A DNA stretch of 64,000 bases from NCBI RefSeq assembly GCF_004298145.1, contig NZ_SCRH01000070.1, positions 62,001-126,000 of the forward strand, in the 5' to 3' direction. Both the position numbers and the translations under genes were made by a program. Shown here piece after piece: positions 15,822 to 23,642 of this stretch. Below the pieces are notes generated by a model. That model had not been told where the DNA came from. It saw only the letters and a list, made by a program, of their open reading frames with translations, and ran no database searches. Source of the DNA: Mycobacterium sp. (GTDB taxonomy: Bacteria > Actinomycetota > Actinomycetes > Mycobacteriales > Mycobacteriaceae). The stretch's first letter is position 1. Each line of letters opens with the position of its first letter.

Positions 15822-16404
15822 CCTCGCTGGACCCTTCGGCCTCGCCGGCGGACTCGTCGGCCTCGTCGGAGGCCTTGGTCTCTTCGGCGCCGGTCTCCTC
15901 GGCCTCGGCCGTGGCTTCCTCGGCCGTCGGGCCGACGGCTTCCTCGGGCTCGACCGCCGCCTGAGGCGCCGCCGCTGCCGCGACCGGAGCTTCCGCAGCC
16001 TTGGATGCCTTCACCCGACGAGCCCGTTCGGCCTCGGAGGTCACCGTCTTCTCCCGCACCAGCTCGATCACGGCCATGGGGGCGTTGTCGCCCTTGCGCG
16101 GCTCGACCTTGATGATGCGGGTGTAGCCGCCGTTGCGGTCGGCGAAAAACGGTCCGATCTCCTCGAATAGGACGTGCACCACGTCCTTGTCGCGGATCTT
16201 CTTCAGCACCTCTCGACGGTTGTGCAGCGCACCCTTTTTCGCGTGCGTGATCAGCTTTTCCGCATACGGCCGCAGCGCACGCGCCTTGGGCTCGGTCGTC
16301 TTGATCCGGCCGTGCTCGAACAGCGACGTGGCCAGGTTGGCCAGCAGGGCCTTCTGGTGCGATGACGACCCGCCGAGGCGAGGGCCCTTGGTGGGCTTGG
16401 GCAT
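15817..16404 (-). CDS. rplQ: 50S ribosomal protein L17 with acidic C-terminal tail
   Basis: L17 lines the peptide exit region of the large subunit. The conserved domain spans about residues 1-120 (start MPKPTKGPRLGGSSSHQKALLANLATSLFEHG cut by length here, with the RIKTTEPKARALRPYAEKLI signature). After it comes a low-complexity Glu/Ala tail of about 70 residues ending GSSED, typical of actinobacterial L17 but of variable length. The tail DNA is also open in the +1 frame, where it reads as a Pro/Arg-rich lead-in to truA. Last ribosomal gene of the alpha operon. Confidence 0.95.
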   Translation of the reverse strand: MPKPTKGPRLGGSSSHQKALLANLATSLFEHGRIKTTEPKARALRPYAEKLITHAKKGALHNRREVLKKIRDKDVVHVLFEEIGPFFADRNGGYTRIIKVEPRKGDNAPMAVIELVREKTVTSEAERARRVKASKAAEAPVAAAAAPQAAVEPEEAVGPTAEEATAEAEETGAEETKASDEADESAGEAEGSSED

Positions 16405-16426
16405 TGCGACTATCTCCTAATTGGGG

Positions 16427-16452
16427 CCGGTCCCCGTATTAGGTAGGACCGG
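16427..16452 (-). promoter_or_regulatory. Hairpin between rpoA and rplQ
   Basis: CCGGTCC (16427-16433) pairs with GGACCGG (16446-16452) around a 12-nt loop, in the 59-nt gap between rpoA and rplQ. It may protect or partly terminate the alpha operon mRNA; function is inferred from position. Confidence 0.35.
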
Positions 16453-16463
16453 GACGGACTTTT

Positions 16464-17507
16464 TTACAGCTGTTCGGTTTCCGCGTAGTCCTGGTCGTCG
16501 TAGGCGGCCTCGGTGGACCAGGTGCCGGTGGCGACGTCGTAGCCCGCGACCTGCGAGGGGTCGAAGCTCGCCGGGCTGTCCTTGAGCGACAGGCCCAGCT
16601 GGTGCAGCTTGACCTTCACCTCGTCGATGGACTTCTGACCGAAGTTGCGGATGTCCAGCAGGTCGGATTCGGTGCGGCTCACCAGCTCGCCGACGGTGTG
16701 CACACCCTCACGCTTGAGGCAGTTGTAGGACCGCACCGTCAGGTCCAGGTCGTCGATCGGCAGCGCGAACGACGCGATGTGGTCGGCCTCGGCCGGCGAC
16801 GGCCCGATCTCGATGCCCTCGGCCTCGACGTTGAGTTCGCGTGCCAGGCCGAACAATTCGACCAGGGTCTTACCCGCCGACGCCAGCGCGTCGCGGGGGT
16901 TGATGGAACTCTTGGTCTCGACGTCCAGGATCAGCTTGTCGAAGTCGGTGCGCTGCTCGACACGGGTGGCGTCCACCTTGTAGGTGACCTTGAGCACCGG
17001 CGAGTAGATGGAATCGACTGGGATACGGCCGATTTCGGCACCCGAGGCCCGGTTCTGCACGGCCGGCACATAGCCACGGCCCCGCTCGACGACCAGCTCG
17101 ACTTCGAGCTTGCCCTTGTCGTTCAGCGTCGCGATGTGCAGGTCGGGGTTGTGCACCGTGACACCGGCGGGGGGCACGATGTCACCCGCGGTGACCGCAC
17201 CCGGGCCCTGCTTGCGCAGGTACATGGTGACGGGCTCGTCCTCCTCCGAGGACACAACCAGGCTCTTGAGGTTCAAGATGATCGCGGTGACGTCTTCTTT
17301 GACCCCGGGCACGGTGGTGAACTCGTGCAGCACGCCGTCGATGCGGATGCTGGTGACGGCCGCGCCCGGAATCGAGGACAGCAGGGTCCGGCGCAACGAA
17401 TTGCCCAGGGTGTAACCGAATCCCGGCTCCAGCGGCTCGATGACGAACTGGGAGCGGTCGTCGCTGAGGATTTCCTCCGACAGTGTGGGTCGCTGAGAGA
17501 TCAGCAT
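16464..17507 (-). CDS. rpoA: RNA polymerase alpha subunit
   Basis: The 347-residue alpha subunit has the dimerising N-terminal domain (ERGRGYVPAVQNR, FEPLEPGFGYTLGNSLRRTLLSS region) and the DNA- and activator-binding C-terminal domain (NCLKREGVHTVGELVSRTESDLLDIRNFGQKSIDEVK). The acidic tail ends AYDDQDYAETEQL. Length and sequence are those of mycobacterial RpoA. It lies in the alpha operon between rpsD and rplQ; a 22-nt palindrome precedes it. Confidence 0.98.
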   Translation of the reverse strand: MLISQRPTLSEEILSDDRSQFVIEPLEPGFGYTLGNSLRRTLLSSIPGAAVTSIRIDGVLHEFTTVPGVKEDVTAIILNLKSLVVSSEEDEPVTMYLRKQGPGAVTAGDIVPPAGVTVHNPDLHIATLNDKGKLEVELVVERGRGYVPAVQNRASGAEIGRIPVDSIYSPVLKVTYKVDATRVEQRTDFDKLILDVETKSSINPRDALASAGKTLVELFGLARELNVEAEGIEIGPSPAEADHIASFALPIDDLDLTVRSYNCLKREGVHTVGELVSRTESDLLDIRNFGQKSIDEVKVKLHQLGLSLKDSPASFDPSQVAGYDVATGTWSTEAAYDDQDYAETEQL

Positions 17508-17556
17508 GGTGTTTCTCTTCTCCTTCTCGGCACCCGCTATTTGATGCCGTTAGGGT

Positions 17557-17578
17557 TTTCGAGCCGGCCGGCTCGAAA
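17557..17578. repeat. 22-nt perfect palindrome between rpsD and rpoA
   Basis: TTTCGAGCCGG followed directly by CCGGCTCGAAA is an uninterrupted perfect palindrome in the 76-nt rpsD-rpoA gap. As RNA it would fold into a tight hairpin with a GGCC loop. No U run follows, so it looks like a processing or translational control element instead of a terminator. Confidence 0.5.
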
Positions 17579-17583
17579 GTCCG

Positions 17584-18189
17584 TTACTTCGAGTAGAACT
17601 CGACGATGAGCTGCTCGGTGAGCGGCACGTCGATCTGCGCCCGCTCGGGCAGCTGGTGGATGAGGATGCGCTGACGCTCCCCCACGACCTGCAGCCAGCT
17701 CGGGACCGGCCGGTCGCCCGCCGTCTCCCGCGCGATCTGGAACGGCACGGTGTTCAGCGAACCGTCCCGCACGTCGATGATGTCGTACTGCGACACCCGG
17801 TAGCTGGGGACGTTGACGTGCACGCCGTTGACGCTGAAGTGTCCGTGGCTGACCAGCTGGCGGGCCATCCGGCGGGTACGCGCCAGCCCGGAGCGGTAGA
17901 CGACGTTGTCGAGCCGGCTTTCGAGGATCCGCAGCAGCTCTTCACCCGTCTTGCCGGGCTGCCGCACCGCCTCTTCGTAGTAGCGGCGGAACTGCTTCTC
18001 CATCACGCCGTAGGTGAAGCGAGCCTTCTGCTTCTCCTGCAGCTGCAGCAGGTATTCGCTTTCCTTGATCCGCGCGCGGCCGTGCTGGCCGGGCGGGTAG
18101 GGACGCTTTTCGAACGCCTGGTCACCGCCGACGAGGTCGGTGCGCAGCCGGCGTGATTTGCGGGTAATGGGTCCGGTGTAACGAGCCAT
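17584..18189 (-). CDS. rpsD: 30S ribosomal protein S4
   Basis: S4 nucleates assembly of the small-subunit body and in many bacteria represses the alpha operon. The 201-residue protein shows the S4 RNA-binding domain (SRLDNVVYRSGLARTRRMARQLVSHGHFSVNG split across residues 90-120) and the usual N-terminus MARYTGPITRKSRRL. The zinc-type cysteine cluster found in some S4 proteins is absent, as expected for the C-minus form. It starts 14 nt after rpsK. Confidence 0.97.
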   Translation of the reverse strand: MARYTGPITRKSRRLRTDLVGGDQAFEKRPYPPGQHGRARIKESEYLLQLQEKQKARFTYGVMEKQFRRYYEEAVRQPGKTGEELLRILESRLDNVVYRSGLARTRRMARQLVSHGHFSVNGVHVNVPSYRVSQYDIIDVRDGSLNTVPFQIARETAGDRPVPSWLQVVGERQRILIHQLPERAQIDVPLTEQLIVEFYSK

Positions 18190-18203
18190 TGGGTTCTGAT
18201 CTC

Positions 18204-18620
18204 CTAGACTCGGCGCCGCTTGGGCGGACGGCAGCCGTTGTGCGGCTGGGGGGTGACATCGGAAATCGCGCCGACCTCCAGGCCGGCGGCCTGCAGCGAC
18301 CGGATCGCGGTCTCGCGGCCCGAGCCCGGGCCCTTCACGAAGACGTCGACCTTCTTGACGCCGTGCTCCTGGGCCTTACGCGCGGCGTTCTCCGCGGCCA
18401 GCTGGGCAGCGAACGGAGTCGATTTCCGCGATCCCTTGAAGCCGACGTGGCCGGACGACGCCCAGGCGATGACATTGCCCTGCGGGTCGGTGATGGTCAC
18501 GATCGTGTTGTTGAACGTGCTCTTGATGTGCGCGGCACCGTGCGGAATGTTCTTCTTTTCCCGGCGACGGGTCTTCTGCCCCTTCTTGGGGGCGGAGGCT
18601 GCCTTCTTGGCGGGTGGCAT
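18204..18620 (-). CDS. rpsK: 30S ribosomal protein S11
   Basis: S11 sits on the platform of the small subunit near the Shine-Dalgarno helix. The 138-residue protein has a basic Lys-rich N-terminus, the core IKSTFNNTIVTITDPQGNVIAWASSGHVGFKGSRKSTP (read in two segments) and the C-terminal DVTPQPHNGCRPPKRRRV signature. It begins 3 nt after the rpsM stop within the alpha operon. Confidence 0.97.
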   Translation of the reverse strand: MPPAKKAASAPKKGQKTRRREKKNIPHGAAHIKSTFNNTIVTITDPQGNVIAWASSGHVGFKGSRKSTPFAAQLAAENAARKAQEHGVKKVDVFVKGPGSGRETAIRSLQAAGLEVGAISDVTPQPHNGCRPPKRRRV

Positions 18621-18623
18621 GGG

Positions 18624-18998
18624 TTACCTGGCCTTCTTCTTGCCGGCGATGGTGCGCTTGGGTCCCTTGCGGGTCCGCGCGTTGGTCTTGGTCCGCTGGC
18701 CACGCACCGGCAGACCGCGGCGGTGCCGCAGGCCCTGGTAGCAGCCGATCTCGATCTTGCGGCGGATGTCGGCCTGCACCTCGCGGCGCAGGTCACCCTC
18801 CACCTTGAGGGTGGCCTCGATGTAGTCGCGCAGGTGGGTCAGCTGGTCGTCGGTCAGGTCCCTGGTACGCAGGTTCTTGTCGATCCCCGTCGCTTCCAGA
18901 ATCTCGTTCGAACGGGTCCGGCCGACGCCGAAGATGTAGGTCAGCGCGATCTCCATCCGCTTGTCACGCGGCAGATCGACGCCTACTAGTCGAGCCAT
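18624..18998 (-). CDS. rpsM: 30S ribosomal protein S13
   Basis: S13 contacts the P-site tRNA and forms the B1 intersubunit bridge. The start is the ATG at 18998 giving MARLVGVDLPRDKR and 124 residues; the frame is open for 24 more codons upstream, but that region is the intergenic leader. The C-terminal signature GLRHRRGLPVRGQRTKTNARTRKGP is intact. It follows rpmJ after a 178-nt gap. Confidence 0.96.
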   Translation of the reverse strand: MARLVGVDLPRDKRMEIALTYIFGVGRTRSNEILEATGIDKNLRTRDLTDDQLTHLRDYIEATLKVEGDLRREVQADIRRKIEIGCYQGLRHRRGLPVRGQRTKTNARTRKGPKRTIAGKKKAR

Positions 18999-19098
18999 AG
19001 GTGGCGTTTCCTCTTTTTCTAGGCGGAGGTCTGATCCCAGTCCGTTCCCTCGGCCGAAATGACTCGACATCGGGGCCCGGCCTCCGTCCGGGCGTGGA

Positions 19099-19117
19099 TG
19101 AGCGACGTATTCGCTCA
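19099..19117. promoter_or_regulatory. Hairpin in the rpmJ-rpsM gap
   Basis: TGAGCGA-CGTAT-TCGCTCA is a perfect 7-bp stem with a 5-nt loop, 101-119 nt upstream of rpsM. The 178-nt gap is unusually long within this operon, and the hairpin could be part of a leader for a second promoter or for S4 feedback control. That is inference. Confidence 0.35.
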
Positions 19118-19176
19118 GTGGTACTGGGAGGTCTGCATTCAGTTGTTGTGGCTTGCGCCTGAATCAGGCTTGGAAG

Positions 19177-19290
19177 TCAGCCCTGACGCTGCTTGTGGCG
19201 CGGATCGGAGCAGATCACCATGACCCGCCCATGCCGACGGATCACCCTGCACTTGTCACAGATTGGCTTGACGCTCGGGTTCACCTTCAC
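19177..19290 (-). CDS. rpmJ: 50S ribosomal protein L36
   Basis: This 37-residue gene reads [16 protein letters not shown] in its first part, then [20 protein letters not shown]. The four zinc ligands, C-x2-C near residues 11-14 and C27 with H32, are present, so this is the zinc-containing form. It starts with GTG and lies between infA and rpsM as in all actinobacteria. Confidence 0.95.
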
Positions 19291-19341
19291 GGCTGTTCGA
19301 TCCTGTTCTGTCTGTTCGTAGGTTGTTCTGAGCGGGCGTTT

Positions 19342-19563
19342 TTACTTGTACCGGTACACGATGCGGCCGCGGGACAAGTCGTAGGGAGACAACTCCACCA
19401 CCACCCGGTCCTCGGGCAGGATGCGGATGTAGTGCTGCCGCATCTTGCCGCTGATGTGGGCAAGCACCTTGTGACCGTTCTCCAGCTCAATGCGGAACAT
19501 CGCATTGGGCAGCGGCTCGACCACCCGGCCTTCGACCTCGATGGCGCCTTCCTTCTTGGCCAT
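19342..19563 (-). CDS. infA: Translation initiation factor IF-1
   Basis: IF-1 is a 73-residue S1-fold protein that blocks the ribosomal A site during initiation. The sequence from MAKKEGAIEVEGRVVEPL to DLSRGRIVYRYK is the near-invariant bacterial form. It heads the alpha operon here and is followed 51 nt later by rpmJ. Confidence 0.98.
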   Translation of the reverse strand: MAKKEGAIEVEGRVVEPLPNAMFRIELENGHKVLAHISGKMRQHYIRILPEDRVVVELSPYDLSRGRIVYRYK

Positions 19564-20024
19564 GGCTAGTTAACAATCCTCATCGTTTAGTTTCGTTCTC
19601 GTCTGCGCCCAGAGCGGCGCAACATTGCCCACCGACTTGGAACGTGAGCCGGTGACAGGAAATTCCTAGGACTGGACACACAAAAAGTCGGCGCGGATGC
19701 CGCACCGTCGTTCCACGATACCTGGTTATTCCGCTCCACCAAAATCGCTGCCGGCGGGATGCGGCCCGCCTCCTCGACCCTCCCACACGCCCGCTGACGA
19801 GCCCATTCTTGACGCCGAGGACAGGCCCCGCGGACGCGGCAGCGCAGCCCCCGCAAACCCGGCATGCTCACCGTCGGCGACGATCCCTCGGGATCTCGGG
19901 CCGGCGCGCGCGACCGGCGCCGCCACCGCGGCGGGGAGCTGCGGGTGGAATCCGCTACCCGGCGAGGCGGAGGAAAGCGCCGCGACCCCGGAATAGGGCC
20001 ATCCCGCGCCCGGTTGGGAACACC
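19564..20024. other. 461-nt divergent intergenic region between infA and the LLM oxidoreductases
   Basis: No supported gene lies here. The region must hold the alpha operon promoter (minus strand) and the promoter of the downstream oxidoreductase gene (plus strand). The stretch around 19640-19700 is the AT-richest part and reads TTTTTGTGTGTCCAGTCCTAGG on the minus strand if joined from short segments, a plausible but unproven promoter. The oxidoreductase frame is open upstream to 19809, but that part shows no homology-like pattern. Confidence 0.5.
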
Positions 20025-20873
20025 ATGACCGATGCACCCAGCAAGCCCGATCTCGGCCGGTTCGGATCGTTCGGACGCGGCGTCACACCCCAGCAGGCCA
20101 AGGACATCGAGGCGCTGGGCTATGGGGCCGTCTGGGTCGGCGGTTCGCCGCCCGCCGAGCTGGGCTGGGTCGAGCCCCTCCTGGAAGCGACGACGACGCT
20201 GCAGGTGGGCACCGGCATCGTCAACATCTGGACCGCGGCCGCCAAGCCGGTGGCCGAATCCTTCCACCGCATCGAGGCGGCCTACCCGGGCCGCTTCCTG
20301 CTCGGCATCGGAGTCGGCCACCCCGAGGCCCACAGCGAGTACCGCAAGCCCTACGACGCCCTGGTGGACTACCTGAAGCAGCTCGATGACTACGGGGTGC
20401 CCGCCAACCGCCGGGTGATCGCGGCGCTCGGCCCGCGCGTCCTGCGGCTGTCCGCGGAGCGTTCCGCCGGGGCGCACCCCTACCTGACCACGCCGGAACA
20501 CACCGCGCAGGCCCGCGAGATCATCGGCCCGTCGGCTTTCCTGGCACCCGAGCACAAGGCGATTCTGACCACCGACCCCGAGAAGGCCAGGGCGGTCGGC
20601 CGCAAGGCGCTGGACGTCTATTTCAATCTCGCCAACTACCGAAACAACTGGAAGCGGCTGGGTTTCGGCGAGGACGAAATCACCCGGCCCGGCAGCGACC
20701 GTCTGGTGGACGCGGTGGTGGCCTATGGCACCGTGGACCAGATCGCGGCCCGGCTGCGCGAACACCTCGACGCCGGCGCCGATCATGTCGCCGTGCAGGT
20801 TCTGGCGAAGGATGAAAACCTGGTCTCGGCGCTGGCCGAACTGGCGGGGCCACTCGGGCTGAATCAGTCCTGA
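20025..20873 (+). CDS. LLM-class F420-dependent oxidoreductase (Rv3463-like), copy 1
   Basis: A 282-residue luciferase-like monooxygenase-fold protein of the group predicted to use coenzyme F420. Family features include the N-terminal DLGRFGSFGRGVTPQQAKDIEALGYG segment (split by length), VGTGIVNIW in the core and LGIGVGHPE near the cofactor site. The ATG at 20025 is chosen because homology with the next gene begins just after it; the frame is open upstream. The next gene is a close paralogue 20 nt downstream, so this is a tandem duplication. Substrate unknown. Confidence 0.85.
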   Translation: MTDAPSKPDLGRFGSFGRGVTPQQAKDIEALGYGAVWVGGSPPAELGWVEPLLEATTTLQVGTGIVNIWTAAAKPVAESFHRIEAAYPGRFLLGIGVGHPEAHSEYRKPYDALVDYLKQLDDYGVPANRRVIAALGPRVLRLSAERSAGAHPYLTTPEHTAQAREIIGPSAFLAPEHKAILTTDPEKARAVGRKALDVYFNLANYRNNWKRLGFGEDEITRPGSDRLVDAVVAYGTVDQIAARLREHLDAGADHVAVQVLAKDENLVSALAELAGPLGLNQS

Positions 20874-20893
20874 CGACTCGCAGGGGGAGCTAG

Positions 20894-21760
20894 ATGACCG
20901 AGGGAGTTTCGCTCAAGCCCGACCTGGGTCGGTTCGGCGTGTGGCTGCCGACCCGATCCGTCAGCCCGGAGTTGGCCGCACGGATCGAATCGCTGGGCTA
21001 CGGCGCCGCGTGGATCGGCGGCTCGCCGGATGCCGACCTGTCCTGGGTCGACCCGGCCCTGGCGCGGACGACGTCGCTGCAACTGGCCACCGGGATCGTC
21101 AACATCTGGTCGGCGCCGGCCCCGGCCGTCGCCGAATCGTTCAAGCGCATCGAAACCGGCCACCCGGGAAGGTTTTTGCTGGGCATCGGGGTCGGTCACC
21201 CCGAGCACACCCAGGAGTACGTCAAGCCGTACGACGCCCTGGTCTCCTACCTCGACCAGCTCGACGCGGCCCTGGTACCGACGAGCCGCCGGGTCATCGC
21301 GGCGCTCGGGCCGCGGGTGTTGCGGCTCGCCGCGCGGCGCAGCGCGGGGGCACACCCCTATCTGACCACCCCGGAACACACGGCCAAGGCGCGCGAGTTG
21401 CTCGGCGGGGCGGTGTATTTGGCGCCCGAGCACAAGGTGGTGCTCAGCACTGACACCGGGCAGGCCCGCGAGATCGGCCGCCGGGCCGTCGAGCGATACC
21501 TGGGCCTGAGCAACTACGTGAACAATTGGCTGCGGCTGGGGTTCACCGAAGCCGACGTGCGCACGCCCGGCAGCGACAAGCTGATCGACGCGGTGGTCGC
21601 CTACGGCACCCCGGAAGCCATCGCCGGGCGGTTGCGTGAACATCTGGACGCCGGGGCCGACCATGTGGCGATCCAGGTGCTGGGCGGCTATCACGAGGAA
21701 ACGCTGCTACCTGCGCTAACCGAATTGGCCGGGCCCCTGGGGCTAACTGCCACAAACTGA
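20894..21760 (+). CDS. LLM-class F420-dependent oxidoreductase (Rv3463-like), copy 2
   Basis: A 288-residue paralogue of the preceding gene sharing most motifs: LATGIVNIWSAPAPAVAESF, LGIGVGHPEHTQEYVKPYDALV (in segments), ALGPRVLRLAARRSAGAHPYLTTPEHT (in segments) and LREHLDAGADHVAIQVL. The start ATG follows a GGGGGAG ribosome site. The pair is probably one transcript. M. tuberculosis has, to my knowledge, one gene here (Rv3463), so one copy may be an extra. The likely role is an F420-linked redox step; the substrate cannot be told from sequence. Confidence 0.88.
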   Translation: MTEGVSLKPDLGRFGVWLPTRSVSPELAARIESLGYGAAWIGGSPDADLSWVDPALARTTSLQLATGIVNIWSAPAPAVAESFKRIETGHPGRFLLGIGVGHPEHTQEYVKPYDALVSYLDQLDAALVPTSRRVIAALGPRVLRLAARRSAGAHPYLTTPEHTAKARELLGGAVYLAPEHKVVLSTDTGQAREIGRRAVERYLGLSNYVNNWLRLGFTEADVRTPGSDKLIDAVVAYGTPEAIAGRLREHLDAGADHVAIQVLGGYHEETLLPALTELAGPLGLTATN

Positions 21761-21774
21761 CCGATCGGCTCGGT

Positions 21775-21780
21775 TAGGGT
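21775..21780 (+). promoter_or_regulatory. -10 element upstream of rmlB
   Basis: TAGGGT ends 7 nt before the rmlB ATG, which would give a leaderless or nearly leaderless rmlB transcript. No clear -35 hexamer is visible. Confidence 0.35.
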
Positions 21781-21787
21781 TTGGGGC

Positions 21788-22783
21788 ATGCGGTTACTGG
21801 TCACCGGCGGCGCTGGTTTCATCGGCGCCAATTTCGTGCACAGCACCGTTCGCGAACACCCCGAGGACTCCGTGACGGTGCTCGATTCCCTGACCTATGC
21901 GGGTCGGCGCGAGTCGCTGGCCGGCGTCGAGGACGCGATCACGCTGGTGGTCGGCGACATCACCGACGCCGAGCTGGTGTCGCGGCTGGTCGCCGAATCC
22001 GACGCCGTGGTGCATTTCGCCGCGGAGAGCCACGTCGACAATGCGCTGGCAGGCCCCGAGCCGTTCCTGCACACCAACGTTGTCGGCACCTTCACCATCC
22101 TCGAAGCGGCGCGACGTTACGGTGTGCGGCTGCACCACATCTCGACCGACGAGGTCTACGGCGACCTGGAGCTCGACGACCCCCAGCGGTTCACCGAGGC
22201 GACGCCGTACAACCCGTCCAGCCCGTATTCGGCGACCAAGGCCGCCGCCGACATGCTGGTACGGGCCTGGGTGCGCTCGTATGGGGTGCGCGCGACGATC
22301 TCGAACTGCTCCAACAACTACGGGCCATATCAGCACGTCGAGAAGTTCATCCCGCGGCAGATCACCAACGTACTCACCGGGCGGCGACCCAAGCTGTACG
22401 GCACCGGCGCCAACGTGCGCGACTGGATCCACGTCGACGACCACAACAGCGCGGTCCGGCGCATCCTGGACAAGGGCGAGATCGGGCGCACGTATTTGAT
22501 CAGCTCCGAAGGTGAGCGCGACAACCTGACCGTGCTGCGGACGCTGCTGCAGATGATGGGCCGCGAGCCCGACGATTTCGACCACGTCACCGATCGCGCC
22601 GGTCACGACCTGCGCTACGCCATCGACCCGTCGACACTGTACGACGAATTATGTTGGGCGCCAAAGCATACCGATTTTGAGGAGGGGCTGCGTGAGACCA
22701 TTGACTGGTATCGCGCGAACGAATCGTGGTGGCGTCCCTTGAAAGACGCCTCGGAAGCCCGTTACGAAGAACGTGGGCAGTGA
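21788..22783 (+). CDS. rmlB: dTDP-glucose 4,6-dehydratase RmlB
   Basis: RmlB converts dTDP-glucose to dTDP-4-keto-6-deoxyglucose, step two of dTDP-L-rhamnose synthesis for the arabinogalactan linker. The 331-residue extended SDR has the NAD motif TGGAGFIGANF at residues 6-16, the DEVYGDL active-site loop with the catalytic Asp-Glu pair, and YSATKAAADM with the Tyr-x3-Lys pair. The length equals the M. tuberculosis enzyme (Rv3464). rmlC starts 1 nt past its stop, so the two form an operon. Confidence 0.97.
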   Translation: MRLLVTGGAGFIGANFVHSTVREHPEDSVTVLDSLTYAGRRESLAGVEDAITLVVGDITDAELVSRLVAESDAVVHFAAESHVDNALAGPEPFLHTNVVGTFTILEAARRYGVRLHHISTDEVYGDLELDDPQRFTEATPYNPSSPYSATKAAADMLVRAWVRSYGVRATISNCSNNYGPYQHVEKFIPRQITNVLTGRRPKLYGTGANVRDWIHVDDHNSAVRRILDKGEIGRTYLISSEGERDNLTVLRTLLQMMGREPDDFDHVTDRAGHDLRYAIDPSTLYDELCWAPKHTDFEEGLRETIDWYRANESWWRPLKDASEARYEERGQ

Positions 22784-22784
22784 C

Positions 22785-23402
22785 ATGAAAGCCCGCGAAC
22801 TGAAAGTTCCCGGCGCCTGGGAGATCAGCCCCACCGTCCATGGCGATTCGCGCGGCCATTTCTTCGAATGGCTCACCGACACGGGATTCAACTCCTTCGC
22901 CGGTCACCGGTTGGACGTCCGGCAAGCCAATTGCTCGGTGTCGTCGGCGGGCGTGCTGCGCGGACTGCACTTCGCCCAGGTACCGCCGAGCCAGGCCAAG
23001 TACGTGACCTGCGTGCGCGGTGCGGTGTTCGACGTCGTCGTCGACATCCGTTTGGGTTCACCGACATTCGGCCAGTGGGACTCGGTGTTGCTCGACGATT
23101 CCGAGCACCGGACAATTTACCTCTCCGAGGGCCTGGGGCATGGATTCCTGGCGTTACAAGACAATTCGACGGTGATGTATTTGTGCTCGGCGGAATACAA
23201 CCCGCAGCGCGAACACACGATTTGCGCGACCGATCCGGCGCTGGGAATCGACTGGCCACTGGTGGACGGCGCGCCACCCAGCCTGTCCGACCGCGACGCC
23301 GCGGCCCCCAGCTTCGAAGAAGTGCGTGCCTCCGGCCTGCTTCCCACCTGGGAGGAGACGAAGGCGTTCGTCGACGGCCTGCGGGCAAAGCCGGCGAATT
23401 GA
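22785..23402 (+). CDS. rmlC: dTDP-4-dehydrorhamnose 3,5-epimerase RmlC
   Basis: RmlC epimerises C3 and C5 of dTDP-4-keto-6-deoxyglucose. The 205-residue cupin shows DSRGHFFEW near residue 25, VLRGLHFAQVPPSQAKYVTCVRGAVFDVVVDIR (in segments) containing the catalytic His, and the later GLGHGFLAL and VMYLCSAEYNP substrate-site motifs. I chose the ATG at 22785, giving MKARELKVPGAWEI. A hairpin follows directly after the stop. Confidence 0.97.
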   Translation: MKARELKVPGAWEISPTVHGDSRGHFFEWLTDTGFNSFAGHRLDVRQANCSVSSAGVLRGLHFAQVPPSQAKYVTCVRGAVFDVVVDIRLGSPTFGQWDSVLLDDSEHRTIYLSEGLGHGFLALQDNSTVMYLCSAEYNPQREHTICATDPALGIDWPLVDGAPPSLSDRDAAAPSFEEVRASGLLPTWEETKAFVDGLRAKPAN

Positions 23403-23430
23403 CGCGGTGAACGGCGCGCCATTCACCGCG
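23403..23430 (+). terminator. Hairpin terminator after rmlC
   Basis: CGCGGTGAA pairs perfectly with TTCACCGCG (9 bp, 10-nt loop) starting at the base after the rmlC stop. There is no U run. It probably ends the rmlBC transcript before the acyltransferase genes. Confidence 0.6.
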
Positions 23431-23584
23431 ACGTGCTTTATCCCGCAACATTCTTGGCGCTCACGAGCGCAAAATCGCATCGATTGCCCGAGCGATTTAT
23501 TGGACATGTATCGATTAGCCCTCTCCTCGCGGCCACCGAGTGGGCCAGTACCGTAAACCGGCCCTGTTCGGCCGTGGGTGACGA

Positions 23585-23590
23585 TAGGAT
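23585..23590 (+). promoter_or_regulatory. -10 element for acyltransferase copy 1 and its leader ORF
   Basis: TAGGAT ends 7 nt before an ATG at 23598. Transcription would therefore start at or beside that ATG, which opens a 14-codon ORF coupled to the acyltransferase. Confidence 0.4.
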
Positions 23591-23597
23591 GTCGCCG

Positions 23598-23642
23598 ATG
23601 ATGCCGATGACGCCCTGTTCGGATGGCGGGAAGCGCAAATGA
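23598..23642 (+). CDS. Predicted 14-residue leader peptide upstream of acyltransferase copy 1
   Basis: The ORF MMPMTPCSDGGKRK begins where a leaderless transcript from the TAGGAT element should start. Its TGA overlaps the acyltransferase ATG as ATGA, which predicts translational coupling. It is too short for homology; support is only the promoter spacing and the exact overlap. Confidence 0.35.
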   Translation: MMPMTPCSDGGKRK

